Shown piece after piece: positions 1 through 6,564 of a stretch of 10,557 bases of DNA. The position numbers were made by a program, and so were the translations under genes. Source of the DNA: Pontimonas sp. Its GTDB lineage: Bacteria > Actinomycetota > Actinomycetes > Actinomycetales > Microbacteriaceae. Under the pieces are notes generated by a model that saw only the letters and a list, made by a program, of their open reading frames with translations, did not search any database and was not told where the DNA came from. The stretch is taken from contig JAIOWV010000036.1 in assembly GCA_021741945.1 (NCBI GenBank), forward strand, positions 1 through 10,557. The letters run 5' to 3'. Numbering within the stretch: the first letter of the stretch is position 1; every line of letters begins with the position of its first letter.

Positions 1-889
1 AGGCCAGCGCTGGGAGGACCATCGGAAGAACCTGGCTCGCATCAGTGGAGAGACCAAAGAAGAGGAAGAACGCCGCGGCAAAAAGGTCCCTCAAGGGTGA
101 GAGTAGCGCTCCCGCACTGTGTGCCACCTGGCCTGAGAGCGCGATTCCCACCAAGAAGGCGCCAACGGCAGAGCTGACATTGACCTGTTGGGCGAACCCG
201 GCAACCAGAAGTGTCAAGCCCAGAACACCGAGCAGTAAAGACTCCGGGTGACCGGCACTGAAAAAACTGGAGAGGCGATCGCCGTGACGAAGTGCAAGAT
301 ACAGGATCACTACTACGGCCACGATGGAGATTGCGAGGGTGATGCCACCTTCCACAATCCCCGCGCCAATCATCAGCACGGAGAGTACGGGTAGGTAGAA
401 GGCCATCACGAGGTCCTCAATGACCAGAATCGAGAGAATCGTCGGTGTCTCCCGGTTTCCGAGACGCCCGAGATCGCGCAGGACTTTGGCAATAACGCCT
501 GAGGAGGAAATGTAGGTAACTCCGGCAAGAGCGAATGCGGCGATGGGCGACCATCCCAAGAGCAAGCCCATCGCAAACCCCGGCGCCCCATTAGCCACAA
601 GGTCAAGGAGTCCAGCAGCTCGGGACTGCTTCAGATTGGTCACAAGCTCGGAGGCGGAGTACTCAATACCGAGCATCACAAGGAGCAGGATCACACCGAG
701 TTCGCTCCCAATGGCAATGAACTCGCTGCTCTCGCTATCCGAGAGAAGTCCTGAACTGCCGACAATCAGCCCGAGCACCAAATACAGCGGAATCGGAGAG
801 ATTCCCACGCGGATGGCCAACCTGGAGAGCAGCCCCAGGAGAAGCAGAAGCGCCCCAACCTCAATCAAGAGGGTCGCTATCGAGTGCAT
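1..889 (-). CDS. CPA2-family monovalent cation:proton antiporter (KhtU/KefC-like), 3' end outside window
   Basis: This integral membrane protein probably exchanges K+ or Na+ for H+ across the cytoplasmic membrane. The frame is open from an ATG at 889 down to base 1 with no stop, giving the first 296 residues. About nine hydrophobic segments are visible, at roughly residues 5-27, 32-50, 62-76, 92-112, 114-130, 150-175, 181-201, 216-232 and 238-254. The segment near residues 150-165 contains ILVIEDL, with E158 and D159 at the place where Kef-type transporters carry the ion-binding QD pair. The run SSSGVIAKVL (128-137) is also typical of CPA2. The start lies in frame three bases after the stop of the upstream RCK_C gene (TAG-ACC-ATG), with no good Shine-Dalgarno sequence, so translational coupling is likely. 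Pairing with a separate KhtT-like subunit suggests KhtU-type K+/H+ antiport; the ion is inferred. Confidence 0.88.
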   Translation of the reverse strand, partial: MHSIATLLIEVGALLLLLGLLSRLAIRVGISPIPLYLVLGLIVGSSGLLSDSESSEFIAIGSELGVILLLVMLGIEYSASELVTNLKQSRAAGLLDLVANGAPGFAMGLLLGWSPIAAFALAGVTYISSSGVIAKVLRDLGRLGNRETPTILSILVIEDLVMAFYLPVLSVLMIGAGIVEGGITLAISIVAVVVILYLALRHGDRLSSFFSAGHPESLLLGVLGLTLLVAGFAQQVNVSSAVGAFLVGIALSGQVAHSAGALLSPLRDLFAAAFFLFFGLSTDASQVLPMVLPALA

Positions 890-892
890 GGT

Positions 893-1387
893 CTAGAGGT
901 GGCCGTCGGTGAGCAGGGAGCCGAGCTGCTCGAGGCCCTTCTGGGTTCCCACAGCAACAACGATGTCGCCGGCTTCAAGCAGATCGGACGGTGTGGGGGA
1001 GGGAGTGATTGCTGCCCCGCGCAAGATCGCAACAATCGATGATTTCGTTAGGGTTCGAGCCTTGGTGTCGCCCAACGTTCGCCCGGCAAAAGGCGAACTG
1101 GCAGAGAGCACGAACTGTTCTGTGTAGAGCCCGGTTGCTTTGTCGCCAAGGCTTGCCAACTGGCCGAGAATCAGCGAGGTTCCGAGCACTTCGGAGAGAG
1201 CCATCGCTTCGTCATCACTCAGCGTGATGGCGTCACTGCAGGCGTCAGGATCGGCGGGGTCAAAGACAGCGAGCTCGCGCTCGCCATCTTTGTGAGTAAC
1301 GACGCCTAAACGCCGCCCAGTCTTAGTGATGACATCGTGTCTCGTTCCGATGCCTGGCAGGTCAACTTTCTCAATGCGAACGCTCAC
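893..1387 (-). CDS. KhtT-like cation:proton antiporter regulatory subunit (RCK_C/TrkA-C domain)
   Basis: This small cytoplasmic protein probably gates the antiporter encoded just downstream. From the GTG at 1387 it has 164 residues. The first ~80 residues form the N-terminal module typical of the actinobacterial family (VRIEKVDLPGIGTRHD, later GVVTHKDGERELAVFDP and DPDACSDAI). The C-terminal ~80 residues form an RCK_C/TrkA-C domain (SPFAGRTLGDTKART, then SIVAILRG, then LEAGDIVVAVGT). In Bacillus, KhtT controls the K+/H+ antiporter KhtU and its RCK_C domain binds c-di-AMP; whether that holds here is unknown. I chose GTG 1387 because relatives usually start M-x-V-R/T-V-E. GTG 1411 adds eight residues and has GGGAG about 13 bases upstream, so it remains possible. 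The gene follows the phosphatase by a short gap and sits three bases before the antiporter. Confidence 0.88.
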   Translation of the reverse strand: MSVRIEKVDLPGIGTRHDVITKTGRRLGVVTHKDGERELAVFDPADPDACSDAITLSDDEAMALSEVLGTSLILGQLASLGDKATGLYTEQFVLSASSPFAGRTLGDTKARTLTKSSIVAILRGAAITPSPTPSDLLEAGDIVVAVGTQKGLEQLGSLLTDGHL

Positions 1388-1428
1388 GTTTCTCAGGCTA
1401 GCAGGTGCCACTTGGGCGACGGAGCTCC

Positions 1429-2520
1429 CTAACGAGAGCGCCCGATTACCCCGAGCGCGCTGAGCGCGCTTGCTAGTCCCGCGCCATTAGGAGCCGACAC
1501 CCACGGTGTGCTCTGCGGGTGTTTCGTCTTGTCCACATGGTGACGTCCACCGGCGAGGATTGCTTCCGGGGTGAGAAGTTCACGAATGGCGATGGCCCGC
1601 ACGCTCTTCGGATGCCGCTCCGCAAAGTCCGCATAGATCGCTTCATCATGTTGACCGTCATCCCCGATCAGGATCCAGCGGATTCCTGGAAACTGGGATG
1701 CGAGGCGGTCCAAGTTGGTGACCTTGTGCACGCGACCGCTCCTGAACCAGCGATCGTGGGTGGGCCCCCAGTCGGTCAGCAAGAGTGGGCCAATCGGGAA
1801 GAGATGGCGTGTGAGGAAGCGGTGCAGGGTCGGTGCGACGTTCCACGCGCCAGTTGAGAGATACACAACCGGCGCCCCGGGGTTATCCCGGACGAGCCTT
1901 TCCATGAGCACGGCCATGCCGGGGACAGCGCTACGAGCATGCTCGTCCCGAACAAAGGAGTTCCAGGCTGCAAGAAAGGGCCGTGGCAGGGCAGTCACCA
2001 TGACGGTGTCATCGATGTCGCAGATAACCCCGATGCGAGCCTTAGGTGACACAACGGTAACTTTCGCTGTGGCTGGTTCTGAGTTTTCTGTTCGAAGCTT
2101 GAGTGTGTGCCAGCCCGGGGACAGTGTGACCGGAATGACGTGGTCGATCACACCGCCGCGGTCAGCGGCAAGGGTGAGTGAGAAACCGTTGATCGTTATG
2201 TGGACTTGGGCGTTGGCAACCGGAACGCTCGTGAAACTTCGCCATCCTCGAATCTTCTTGAGTTTTCCACGACTTGTTGTCTTGGTCTTTGTGAGCAGTA
2301 CCCGGCAAAAAACGCGGACTTCGCTAGTAGTGCCATAGCCGGTGAAGGGCACGATCTGCTCCCGGTGACCGATTGCCCGGGCAAAGCGCGCACGCTGGGA
2401 TAGATACCAGTCCTCAAAGCGCGAGGCTCCGTGAGCCTTCTGCCCCGAGGCTTCCTTGCCCTGCGAACTCGACTCATCCACAGATGTAGTGTCCCAGATA
2501 TTCCTGGCCCACTGGTCCAC
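1429..2520 (-). CDS. App1-family (DUF2183) HAD-type phosphatase
   Basis: This protein of 363 residues resembles the App1 phosphatidate phosphatase catalytic domain, a HAD-like hydrolase fold. The catalytic part spans roughly residues 163-325. It shows motif I ICDIDDTV (nucleophile D168, acid/base D170), motif II YLSTGAWN (S222/T223), a conserved lysine at 266 in GRVHK, and the acidic motif ILIGDDGQHD (D287, D288, D292). Residues ~65-158 look like an all-beta domain, and the first ~35 residues are polar and probably disordered. Yeast App1 dephosphorylates phosphatidic acid; the bacterial substrate is not established, so a lipid role is inference. There is no signal peptide. The GTG at 2520 is the first start after an in-frame stop at 2539-2541 but lacks a Shine-Dalgarno sequence; GTG 2481 (residue 14) is an alternative. 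It heads the unit that continues into the antiporter pair. Confidence 0.82.
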   Translation of the reverse strand: MDQWARNIWDTTSVDESSSQGKEASGQKAHGASRFEDWYLSQRARFARAIGHREQIVPFTGYGTTSEVRVFCRVLLTKTKTTSRGKLKKIRGWRSFTSVPVANAQVHITINGFSLTLAADRGGVIDHVIPVTLSPGWHTLKLRTENSEPATAKVTVVSPKARIGVICDIDDTVMVTALPRPFLAAWNSFVRDEHARSAVPGMAVLMERLVRDNPGAPVVYLSTGAWNVAPTLHRFLTRHLFPIGPLLLTDWGPTHDRWFRSGRVHKVTNLDRLASQFPGIRWILIGDDGQHDEAIYADFAERHPKSVRAIAIRELLTPEAILAGGRHHVDKTKHPQSTPWVSAPNGAGLASALSALGVIGRSR

Positions 2521-2649
2521 TAGGTTTGTCGGCGGTGCCTATCCAGTAGGGGGACGTCCACACACCTGAGCGGGATTCATCTAGACTGAAAGCCGTGAAT
2601 TTCTCACACATGAGGCTCCCGTGGGCGGGCCGAGAGGTTGTTTTTTCCC
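2521..2649. other. Divergent intergenic region between App1 phosphatase and TetR genes
   Basis: These 129 bases must hold the promoters for both divergent genes. I see no convincing -35/-10 pair on either strand. ATTCA (2575-2579) and TGAAT (2596-2600) form a short inverted repeat with a 16-base spacer around a TCTAGA, which could be part of a TetR operator, but arms of five bases are weak evidence. GAGAGG at 2632-2637 is the likely ribosome binding site of the TetR gene. Confidence 0.4.
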
Positions 2650-3285
2650 ATGAACGTTGTCACTAGCATTCCGACACAGGCGTCTTCCGTTTCGATTCGA
2701 GTAGAACCCGTTCAAGCCCGCAGCACCGCTCGCGTAAACGCTCTTCTTGATGCGGCACGAGACACCATCCATGACGTGGGTTACGAACTCTTGACCACCG
2801 CAATGGTTGCTGAGCGTGCCGGGGCGTCGATTGGCACCGTCTATCGATACTTTCCGGACCGGGTCGCAGTTCTTCAGGCGCTTGCCGCAAGAAACCGCGA
2901 TCGTGTGATTCACGCCGTTACAACTCGTCTGCACGATGACAAGCCGGCCACGGTTCTTGCCGAAATCGATACCGTCGTCGACACTTTGGTGACTGTGTTC
3001 CGCACCGAGAAAGGGTTTCGTTCGCTCCGCGTGGGCGACGTGCTCGATATTCGCCCGGTGACCTCACCTCGGTCTGGCAACTCTGAGATTGCTCGGGTCA
3101 TCAGTGACGATCTCCGCGAACGCCTAGGGCTCCGTCTTGATTCGGCCGGCCGCTTGGCTGTGGAGACCGCGGTTGACGTGATCGATGCCCTGTTGGGACG
3201 CGCGTTCCTCCATTCGGACAAGGGTGACGGGACGCTCATTGACGAAGCGCGCCGGATGGCACGCCTCGCTCTCGCTGACATCTAG
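2650..3285 (+). CDS. TetR/AcrR-family transcriptional regulator
   Basis: This 211-residue protein has a TetR_N helix-turn-helix at about residues 27-73. The first helices read ARVNALLDAARDTI, and the recognition helix region is AERAGASIGTVYRYFPDRVAVL. The all-helical C-terminal half (~80-211) would bind a ligand and dimerise, but I cannot assign a ligand. I chose ATG 2650: GAGAGG at 2632-2637 is about 12 bases upstream, whereas the TTG at 2638 abuts that Shine-Dalgarno sequence directly. The ~25 residues before the HTH are longer than in many family members. The gene is divergent from the App1 phosphatase and lies 81 bases upstream of the ABC importer on the same strand. Autoregulation and control of either neighbour are plausible but unproven. 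Confidence 0.92.
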   Translation: MNVVTSIPTQASSVSIRVEPVQARSTARVNALLDAARDTIHDVGYELLTTAMVAERAGASIGTVYRYFPDRVAVLQALAARNRDRVIHAVTTRLHDDKPATVLAEIDTVVDTLVTVFRTEKGFRSLRVGDVLDIRPVTSPRSGNSEIARVISDDLRERLGLRLDSAGRLAVETAVDVIDALLGRAFLHSDKGDGTLIDEARRMARLALADI

Positions 3286-3366
3286 TTCCGGGGTCGACCT
3301 CACGGGCGTGGCCTGATTGACTAGAGGAAAGTCCGCTTGGTCCGATAACGCTGGGGATGTCACGCC
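3286..3366. other. Intergenic region between TetR and the ABC importer
   Basis: This 81-base gap contains TTGACT at 3317-3322 and GATAAC at 3344-3349, which resemble promoter boxes but are 21 bases apart, outside the usual 16-18. An 8-bp palindrome, GGTCGACC, lies at 3292-3299. There is no clear terminator, so readthrough from the TetR gene into the importer is possible. Confidence 0.3.
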
Positions 3367-4185
3367 ATGATTCGCTTCGAGCATGTCCGTAAGGAATACC
3401 CGGGCGGGGCTGAGGCGGTCCAAGATTTCAGTCTGGATGTGCCCACTGGTTCGATCACTGTGCTGGTTGGCTCGAGCGGTTGCGGAAAGACGACCCTCTT
3501 GCGGATGGTCAATCGGATGGTTGATCCGAGCGCGGGGCGAGTGTTTATTGATGACACCGACGTGGCATCGCTCGACCCTGTCGAGCTGCGGCGCAGCATC
3601 GGGTACGTGATGCAAAGTGGCGGGTTGCTGCCGCACAAGACTGTTGCGGACAACATCCAAACCGTTCAGAAACTGCGCGGGGTCAAGCCCGCAGCACGTC
3701 GAGCCCGGGTTGACGAGCTCATGGCAACAGTGGGGCTCGATCCGGAGCTTCTCGGCCGCTATCCAGCCCAACTCTCGGGCGGTCAGCAGCAGAGAGTGGG
3801 CGTTGCTCGGGCTCTCGCCATTGACCCAAACATCTTGCTCATGGACGAGCCCTTTGGTGCGGTTGATCCCCTGGTCCGCTCAGATCTCCAGCAAGAGTTG
3901 CTCGCGGTGCAGAAAAAGCTTGCCAAGACGGTGTTGTTTGTCACCCACGACATCGACGAAGCATTTCTATTGGGCGATCAGGTCGTGATTCTTGATACGG
4001 GTGGTGTTGTGATCCAGAAGGGCACGCCGGCGGACATTCTTGCTGCACCAGCCAACGATTTTGTGGAGGCCTTCGTCGGGGCCGATCGCGGCAAGCGGGC
4101 TCTCCACATCGAGAGCCGCGGTGGGCAGCGCATCGTTGTCGATTCCGACCAGAGGGTCGCGGGCCGTCTGGTGGAAGGCCCTTAG
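3367..4185 (+). CDS. Quaternary-amine (glycine betaine/choline type) ABC importer, ATP-binding subunit
   Basis: This is the cytoplasmic ATPase that powers the importer formed with the next three genes. All ABC motifs are present in its 272 residues: Walker A GSSGCGKTT (35-43), Q-loop Q83 in GYVMQ, signature LSGGQQQR (136-143), Walker B ILLMDEP with E161, D-loop near 166, and switch histidine H194 in FVTHD. The opening residues IRFEHVRKEYPGG and the VMQSGGLLPHKTV stretch after the Q-loop are typical of the ProV/OpuBA/OpuCA group. At 272 residues it lacks the C-terminal CBS domain pair found in OpuCA and ProV proteins. A short tail (~243-272) follows the ATPase fold. TGGGGA at 3352-3357 lies nine bases before the ATG. 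The permease gene starts two bases after its stop. Confidence 0.93.
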   Translation: MIRFEHVRKEYPGGAEAVQDFSLDVPTGSITVLVGSSGCGKTTLLRMVNRMVDPSAGRVFIDDTDVASLDPVELRRSIGYVMQSGGLLPHKTVADNIQTVQKLRGVKPAARRARVDELMATVGLDPELLGRYPAQLSGGQQQRVGVARALAIDPNILLMDEPFGAVDPLVRSDLQQELLAVQKKLAKTVLFVTHDIDEAFLLGDQVVILDTGGVVIQKGTPADILAAPANDFVEAFVGADRGKRALHIESRGGQRIVVDSDQRVAGRLVEGP

Positions 4186-4186
4186 C

Positions 4187-4849
4187 GTGGACTGGGTTCT
4201 TGACAACCTTGATCTCATCGCGTCACTGACACTGGATCATGTGCGGCTCTCGCTGATTCCCATCGTGATTGGCGTGGTGATTGCAATTCCGCTGGGGTGG
4301 TTGGCTCACCGTTTCGCGTGGTCAAAAACGCTGATTCTGAGCGCTGTGGGTTTGCTCTACACAATCCCCTCGCTCGCGCTGTTCATGTTGATTCCCCCGC
4401 TGGTGGGCATTTCGGTATTGAGCGAAGCAAACGTCATCATCGCCTTGACCGTCTACGCGGTGGCCATCATGGTGCGTACGGCATCCGATGCGTTTGCCAG
4501 CATTGAGCCGACGTCGCTGCGCGCTGCCACAGCGCTCGGTTACGCGGAATGGGGCAGGTTCTTCTCCGTTGAGTTGCCACTGGCGGGCCCTGTCCTGCTT
4601 GCGGGCGTTCGTGTGGTGGCGGTCAGCACTGTCAGTATGGTCACTGTCGGCGTCTTGGTGGGGGTCCAGAGCCTTGGCTACTTCTTCACCGACGGGTTCC
4701 AGCGCCGAATCATCGCTGAGGTTGCCACCGGAGTCGTGATGACTGTGGTTATCGCGCTTCTTCTTGACGCGCTCCTCATCGTCCTCGGCCGGTTGCTGAT
4801 GCCCTGGAGTCGAGCCGCCGCTATCTCGCAGCGAGCGGGGGTTCGCTAA
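4187..4849 (+). CDS. Quaternary-amine ABC importer, permease subunit 1 (OpuBB/ProW-like)
   Basis: This membrane permease of 220 residues forms half of the importer channel. It has about five or six hydrophobic segments, at roughly residues 20-40, 47-74, 82-98, 134-162 and 180-204. The cytoplasmic EAA loop that contacts the ATPase is near 111-131 (ATALGYAEWGRFF, then VELPLAGP). TIPSLALFML (59-68) is a hallmark of the betaine-type permeases. I chose the GTG at 4187 because it follows the ATPase stop by one base and has GGAAGG at 4173-4178, eight bases upstream. The same frame is open further upstream to 4040, but only as an overlap with the ATPase. Its stop abuts the next start (TAA-ATG), so the genes are almost certainly cotranscribed and coupled. 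Confidence 0.92.
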   Translation: MDWVLDNLDLIASLTLDHVRLSLIPIVIGVVIAIPLGWLAHRFAWSKTLILSAVGLLYTIPSLALFMLIPPLVGISVLSEANVIIALTVYAVAIMVRTASDAFASIEPTSLRAATALGYAEWGRFFSVELPLAGPVLLAGVRVVAVSTVSMVTVGVLVGVQSLGYFFTDGFQRRIIAEVATGVVMTVVIALLLDALLIVLGRLLMPWSRAAAISQRAGVR

Positions 4850-5545
4850 ATGGATGTGCTTCTGGATGCCTTGCTGTGGCTGTCTCAACCCGAGCAGTGG
4901 AGTGGTGACGGCTCTCTTCCGCAGAGGGTAATCGAACACCTCTACTACAGCGGCCTTGCCGTGGTGTTGGCAGCTCTCATCGCTATTCCTGCGGGGTACT
5001 TTGTTGGCCACACGAGCCGGGGCTCAACCTGGTTGGTGGGCTTGGCGGGGGCCGCCAGGGCGCTGCCCTCATTTGGCCTGATTCTGCTTCTGGTGTTGCT
5101 ACTGGGAGTGAACGGCCGAGAAATAGCAGCGGTGCTGGCGCTCGTGATTCTAGGAATCCCGCCACTCTTGGCCGGTGCTTACTCAGGGATTCACCAAATC
5201 CCTCGCACCGTGATTGATGCAGCCAGAGCGCAGGGGATGACCGAGTGGCAGATTCTCTGGAGGGTCGAAGCCCCCTTGTCGCTGCCTGTTCTTATCGGGG
5301 GGTTGCGGCAGTCCGTCCTGCAGATTGTGGCCACCGCCACGCTCGTGGCGTATGTGGGCCTTGGCGGTCTTGGCTACGACATCATCCAGGGAATACCGCT
5401 GCGCAGGTTCGATCAGACCGTCGGCGCAGCCATCGTGATTGTTGTACTCGCGCTGGCTCTCGACGCTTTTCTAGGTTTAGCGACTAGATTGGCGACTCCC
5501 CGGGGGGTTCGTGTGGGCCGTCTGGCTGATGTTCGAGCCAGGTAG
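4850..5545 (+). CDS. Quaternary-amine ABC importer, permease subunit 2 (OpuBD/ProW-like)
   Basis: This second permease of 231 residues should pair with the preceding one as a heterodimer, as in the OpuB and OpuC systems. Hydrophobic segments are at roughly residues 34-52, 61-87, 92-112, 146-170 and 192-212. The EAA-type loop is at about 122-143 (IDAARAQGMTEWQILWRVE), followed by APLSLPVLIGG. The RALPSFGLILL run (70-80) matches the family's conserved segment and mirrors YTIPSLALFML in its partner. GLGGLGYDIIQGI (171-183) is also typical of the group. The ATG directly follows the stop of permease 1 with no intergenic base. A 55-base gap separates it from the binding-protein gene. Confidence 0.92.
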   Translation: MDVLLDALLWLSQPEQWSGDGSLPQRVIEHLYYSGLAVVLAALIAIPAGYFVGHTSRGSTWLVGLAGAARALPSFGLILLLVLLLGVNGREIAAVLALVILGIPPLLAGAYSGIHQIPRTVIDAARAQGMTEWQILWRVEAPLSLPVLIGGLRQSVLQIVATATLVAYVGLGGLGYDIIQGIPLRRFDQTVGAAIVIVVLALALDAFLGLATRLATPRGVRVGRLADVRAR

Positions 5546-5600
5546 CGCAGATGCCTCCGGGGAATGATGACACGTGTGGTGGACATAGCGAGGAGAAATA

Positions 5601-6503
5601 ATGAGATCGACAACTATCAGAAATAGCCTCATGGCTGTGCTCGCAGGCGCAGCACTCGTCCTCTCTGGCTGCGCAGCAGCCGAGGACGACGCCCCCGAGA
5701 TGGAAGCGGCTCCCGCAATGACCGAGGTCATTGTGGTTGGCTCGCAGGCCTACTATTCAAACGAAATCATCGCCGAGATTTATGCTCAGGCCCTGGAATC
5801 CGCCGGCTACGAAGTCGAGCGCAAGTTCCAGATCGGCCAGCGCGATGCCTACTTGCCAGAGCTTGAGTCCGGTGCGGTGGACTTGTTTCCCGAGTACACC
5901 GGCAACCTTTTGCAGTACTACTCTCCCGACACCATGGCCACGCAGGCCGATGAGGTCTATGCCGAGCTCCAGAGCGCTTTGCCCGAGGGGCTGACAGCTC
6001 TTGCTATGTCGCCGGCAACAGACCAGGACTCTTATAACGTCACGGCGGAGTTTGCAGCAGCGAACAGCCTGGTCAGCATTGCTGACTTGGCAGGCCTTGT
6101 TGGCTTGGTCTTGGGAGGTGCTCCAGAACTTGAAGAGCGCCCCTACGGGCCTGCGGGTCTCTTGGAGACCTACGGAGTCACTGTCAGCTTTGACGCAACG
6201 GGCGACATCACCGTGGATGCGTTGTTGGAGGGCGTTATTTCTCTGGCCAACGTCTATAGCGGTGACCCGCGCATTGCCGAGTTTGGCCTGGTAACGCTGG
6301 CAGACCCAGAAGGTCTTTTCTTGGCCTCCAACGTTGTGCCAATCGCATCGAGCGATGTTGCAGCAGAGCTTGCTGCGATTATCGATCCGATCAGCCTGGC
6401 GTTGAGCCCTGAGGCATTGGTCGCATTGAACCTGCAGAGCATCAAGGACGAGCTCTCAGCGGCGGATATTGCCGCCGCGTGGCTTGCTGAGAACGGCTTC
6501 TAG
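5601..6503 (+). CDS. Quaternary-amine ABC importer, substrate-binding lipoprotein (OpuBC/OpuCC/ProX-like)
   Basis: This 300-residue protein captures the substrate outside the membrane and hands it to the two permeases. A lipoprotein signal occupies residues 1-24: positive start MRSTTIRNS, a hydrophobic core, and lipobox LSGC with C24 as the lipidated cysteine. A short acidic linker follows, then the OpuAC fold from about residue 42. Family landmarks are IVVGSQAYYSNEIIAEIYA (44-62), GQRDAYLPELESGAVDLFPE (79-98) and EYTGNLLQYY (98-107). GAGGAG at 5590-5595 gives a strong ribosome binding site five bases before the ATG. Glycine betaine, proline betaine, choline or carnitine are likely substrates by family; ergothioneine, carried by related EgtU-type systems, cannot be excluded. 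It is the last gene of the importer unit, which ends at the downstream hairpin. Confidence 0.93.
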   Translation: MRSTTIRNSLMAVLAGAALVLSGCAAAEDDAPEMEAAPAMTEVIVVGSQAYYSNEIIAEIYAQALESAGYEVERKFQIGQRDAYLPELESGAVDLFPEYTGNLLQYYSPDTMATQADEVYAELQSALPEGLTALAMSPATDQDSYNVTAEFAAANSLVSIADLAGLVGLVLGGAPELEERPYGPAGLLETYGVTVSFDATGDITVDALLEGVISLANVYSGDPRIAEFGLVTLADPEGLFLASNVVPIASSDVAAELAAIIDPISLALSPEALVALNLQSIKDELSAADIAAAWLAENGF

Positions 6504-6519
6504 AGCTCTAGTCAGACAA

Positions 6520-6557
6520 GAGGGGGTGGGCCTAAGGCCTGCCCCCTCGCGTCTTTT
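6520..6557 (+). terminator. Rho-independent terminator after the ABC importer
   Basis: A 13-bp stem is formed by 6520-6532 and 6536-6548 (GAGGGGGTGGGCC against GGCCTGCCCCCTC), with two G-T wobbles and a TAA loop. A short T-rich tract, TCTTTT at 6552-6557, follows. It lies 16 bases after the binding-protein stop and just before the end of the convergent dedA gene. On the minus strand the hairpin is not followed by a T run, so termination of dedA transcripts here would be weaker. Confidence 0.85.
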
Positions 6558-6564
6558 CTCCTTG

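Noticed and set aside
1715..2338. Plus-strand open frame of 207 codons opposite the App1 phosphatase
   Set aside because: The minus strand carries all HAD motifs in order; the plus-strand product shows no domain.
2638..2640. TTG start for the TetR gene
   Set aside because: The only Shine-Dalgarno sequence, GAGAGG, directly abuts this TTG, so the ATG at 2650 is the more workable start.
3317..3349. TTGACT and GATAAC as a promoter for the ABC importer
   Set aside because: The 21-base spacing is outside the usual range; recorded only as a weak resemblance.
3124..3771. Minus-strand open frame of 215 codons spanning the TetR end and the ATPase start
   Set aside because: It overlaps two well-supported genes, runs through their intergenic gap, and has no family features.
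4322..5011. Minus-strand open frame of 229 codons opposite the two permease genes
   Set aside because: Composition is typical of an antisense shadow (rich in H, R, D and Q, no hydrophobic core), and it crosses the junction of two clear permease genes.
5570..5577. ACACGTGT palindrome before the binding-protein gene, as a possible operator
   Set aside because: Eight-base palindromes occur dozens of times by chance in a window of this size, and nothing else supports it.
6500..6511. 12-bp palindrome CTAGAGCTCTAG over the binding-protein stop codon
   Set aside because: A 12-bp palindrome is expected two or three times by chance in a window this long, and the real terminator lies just downstream.
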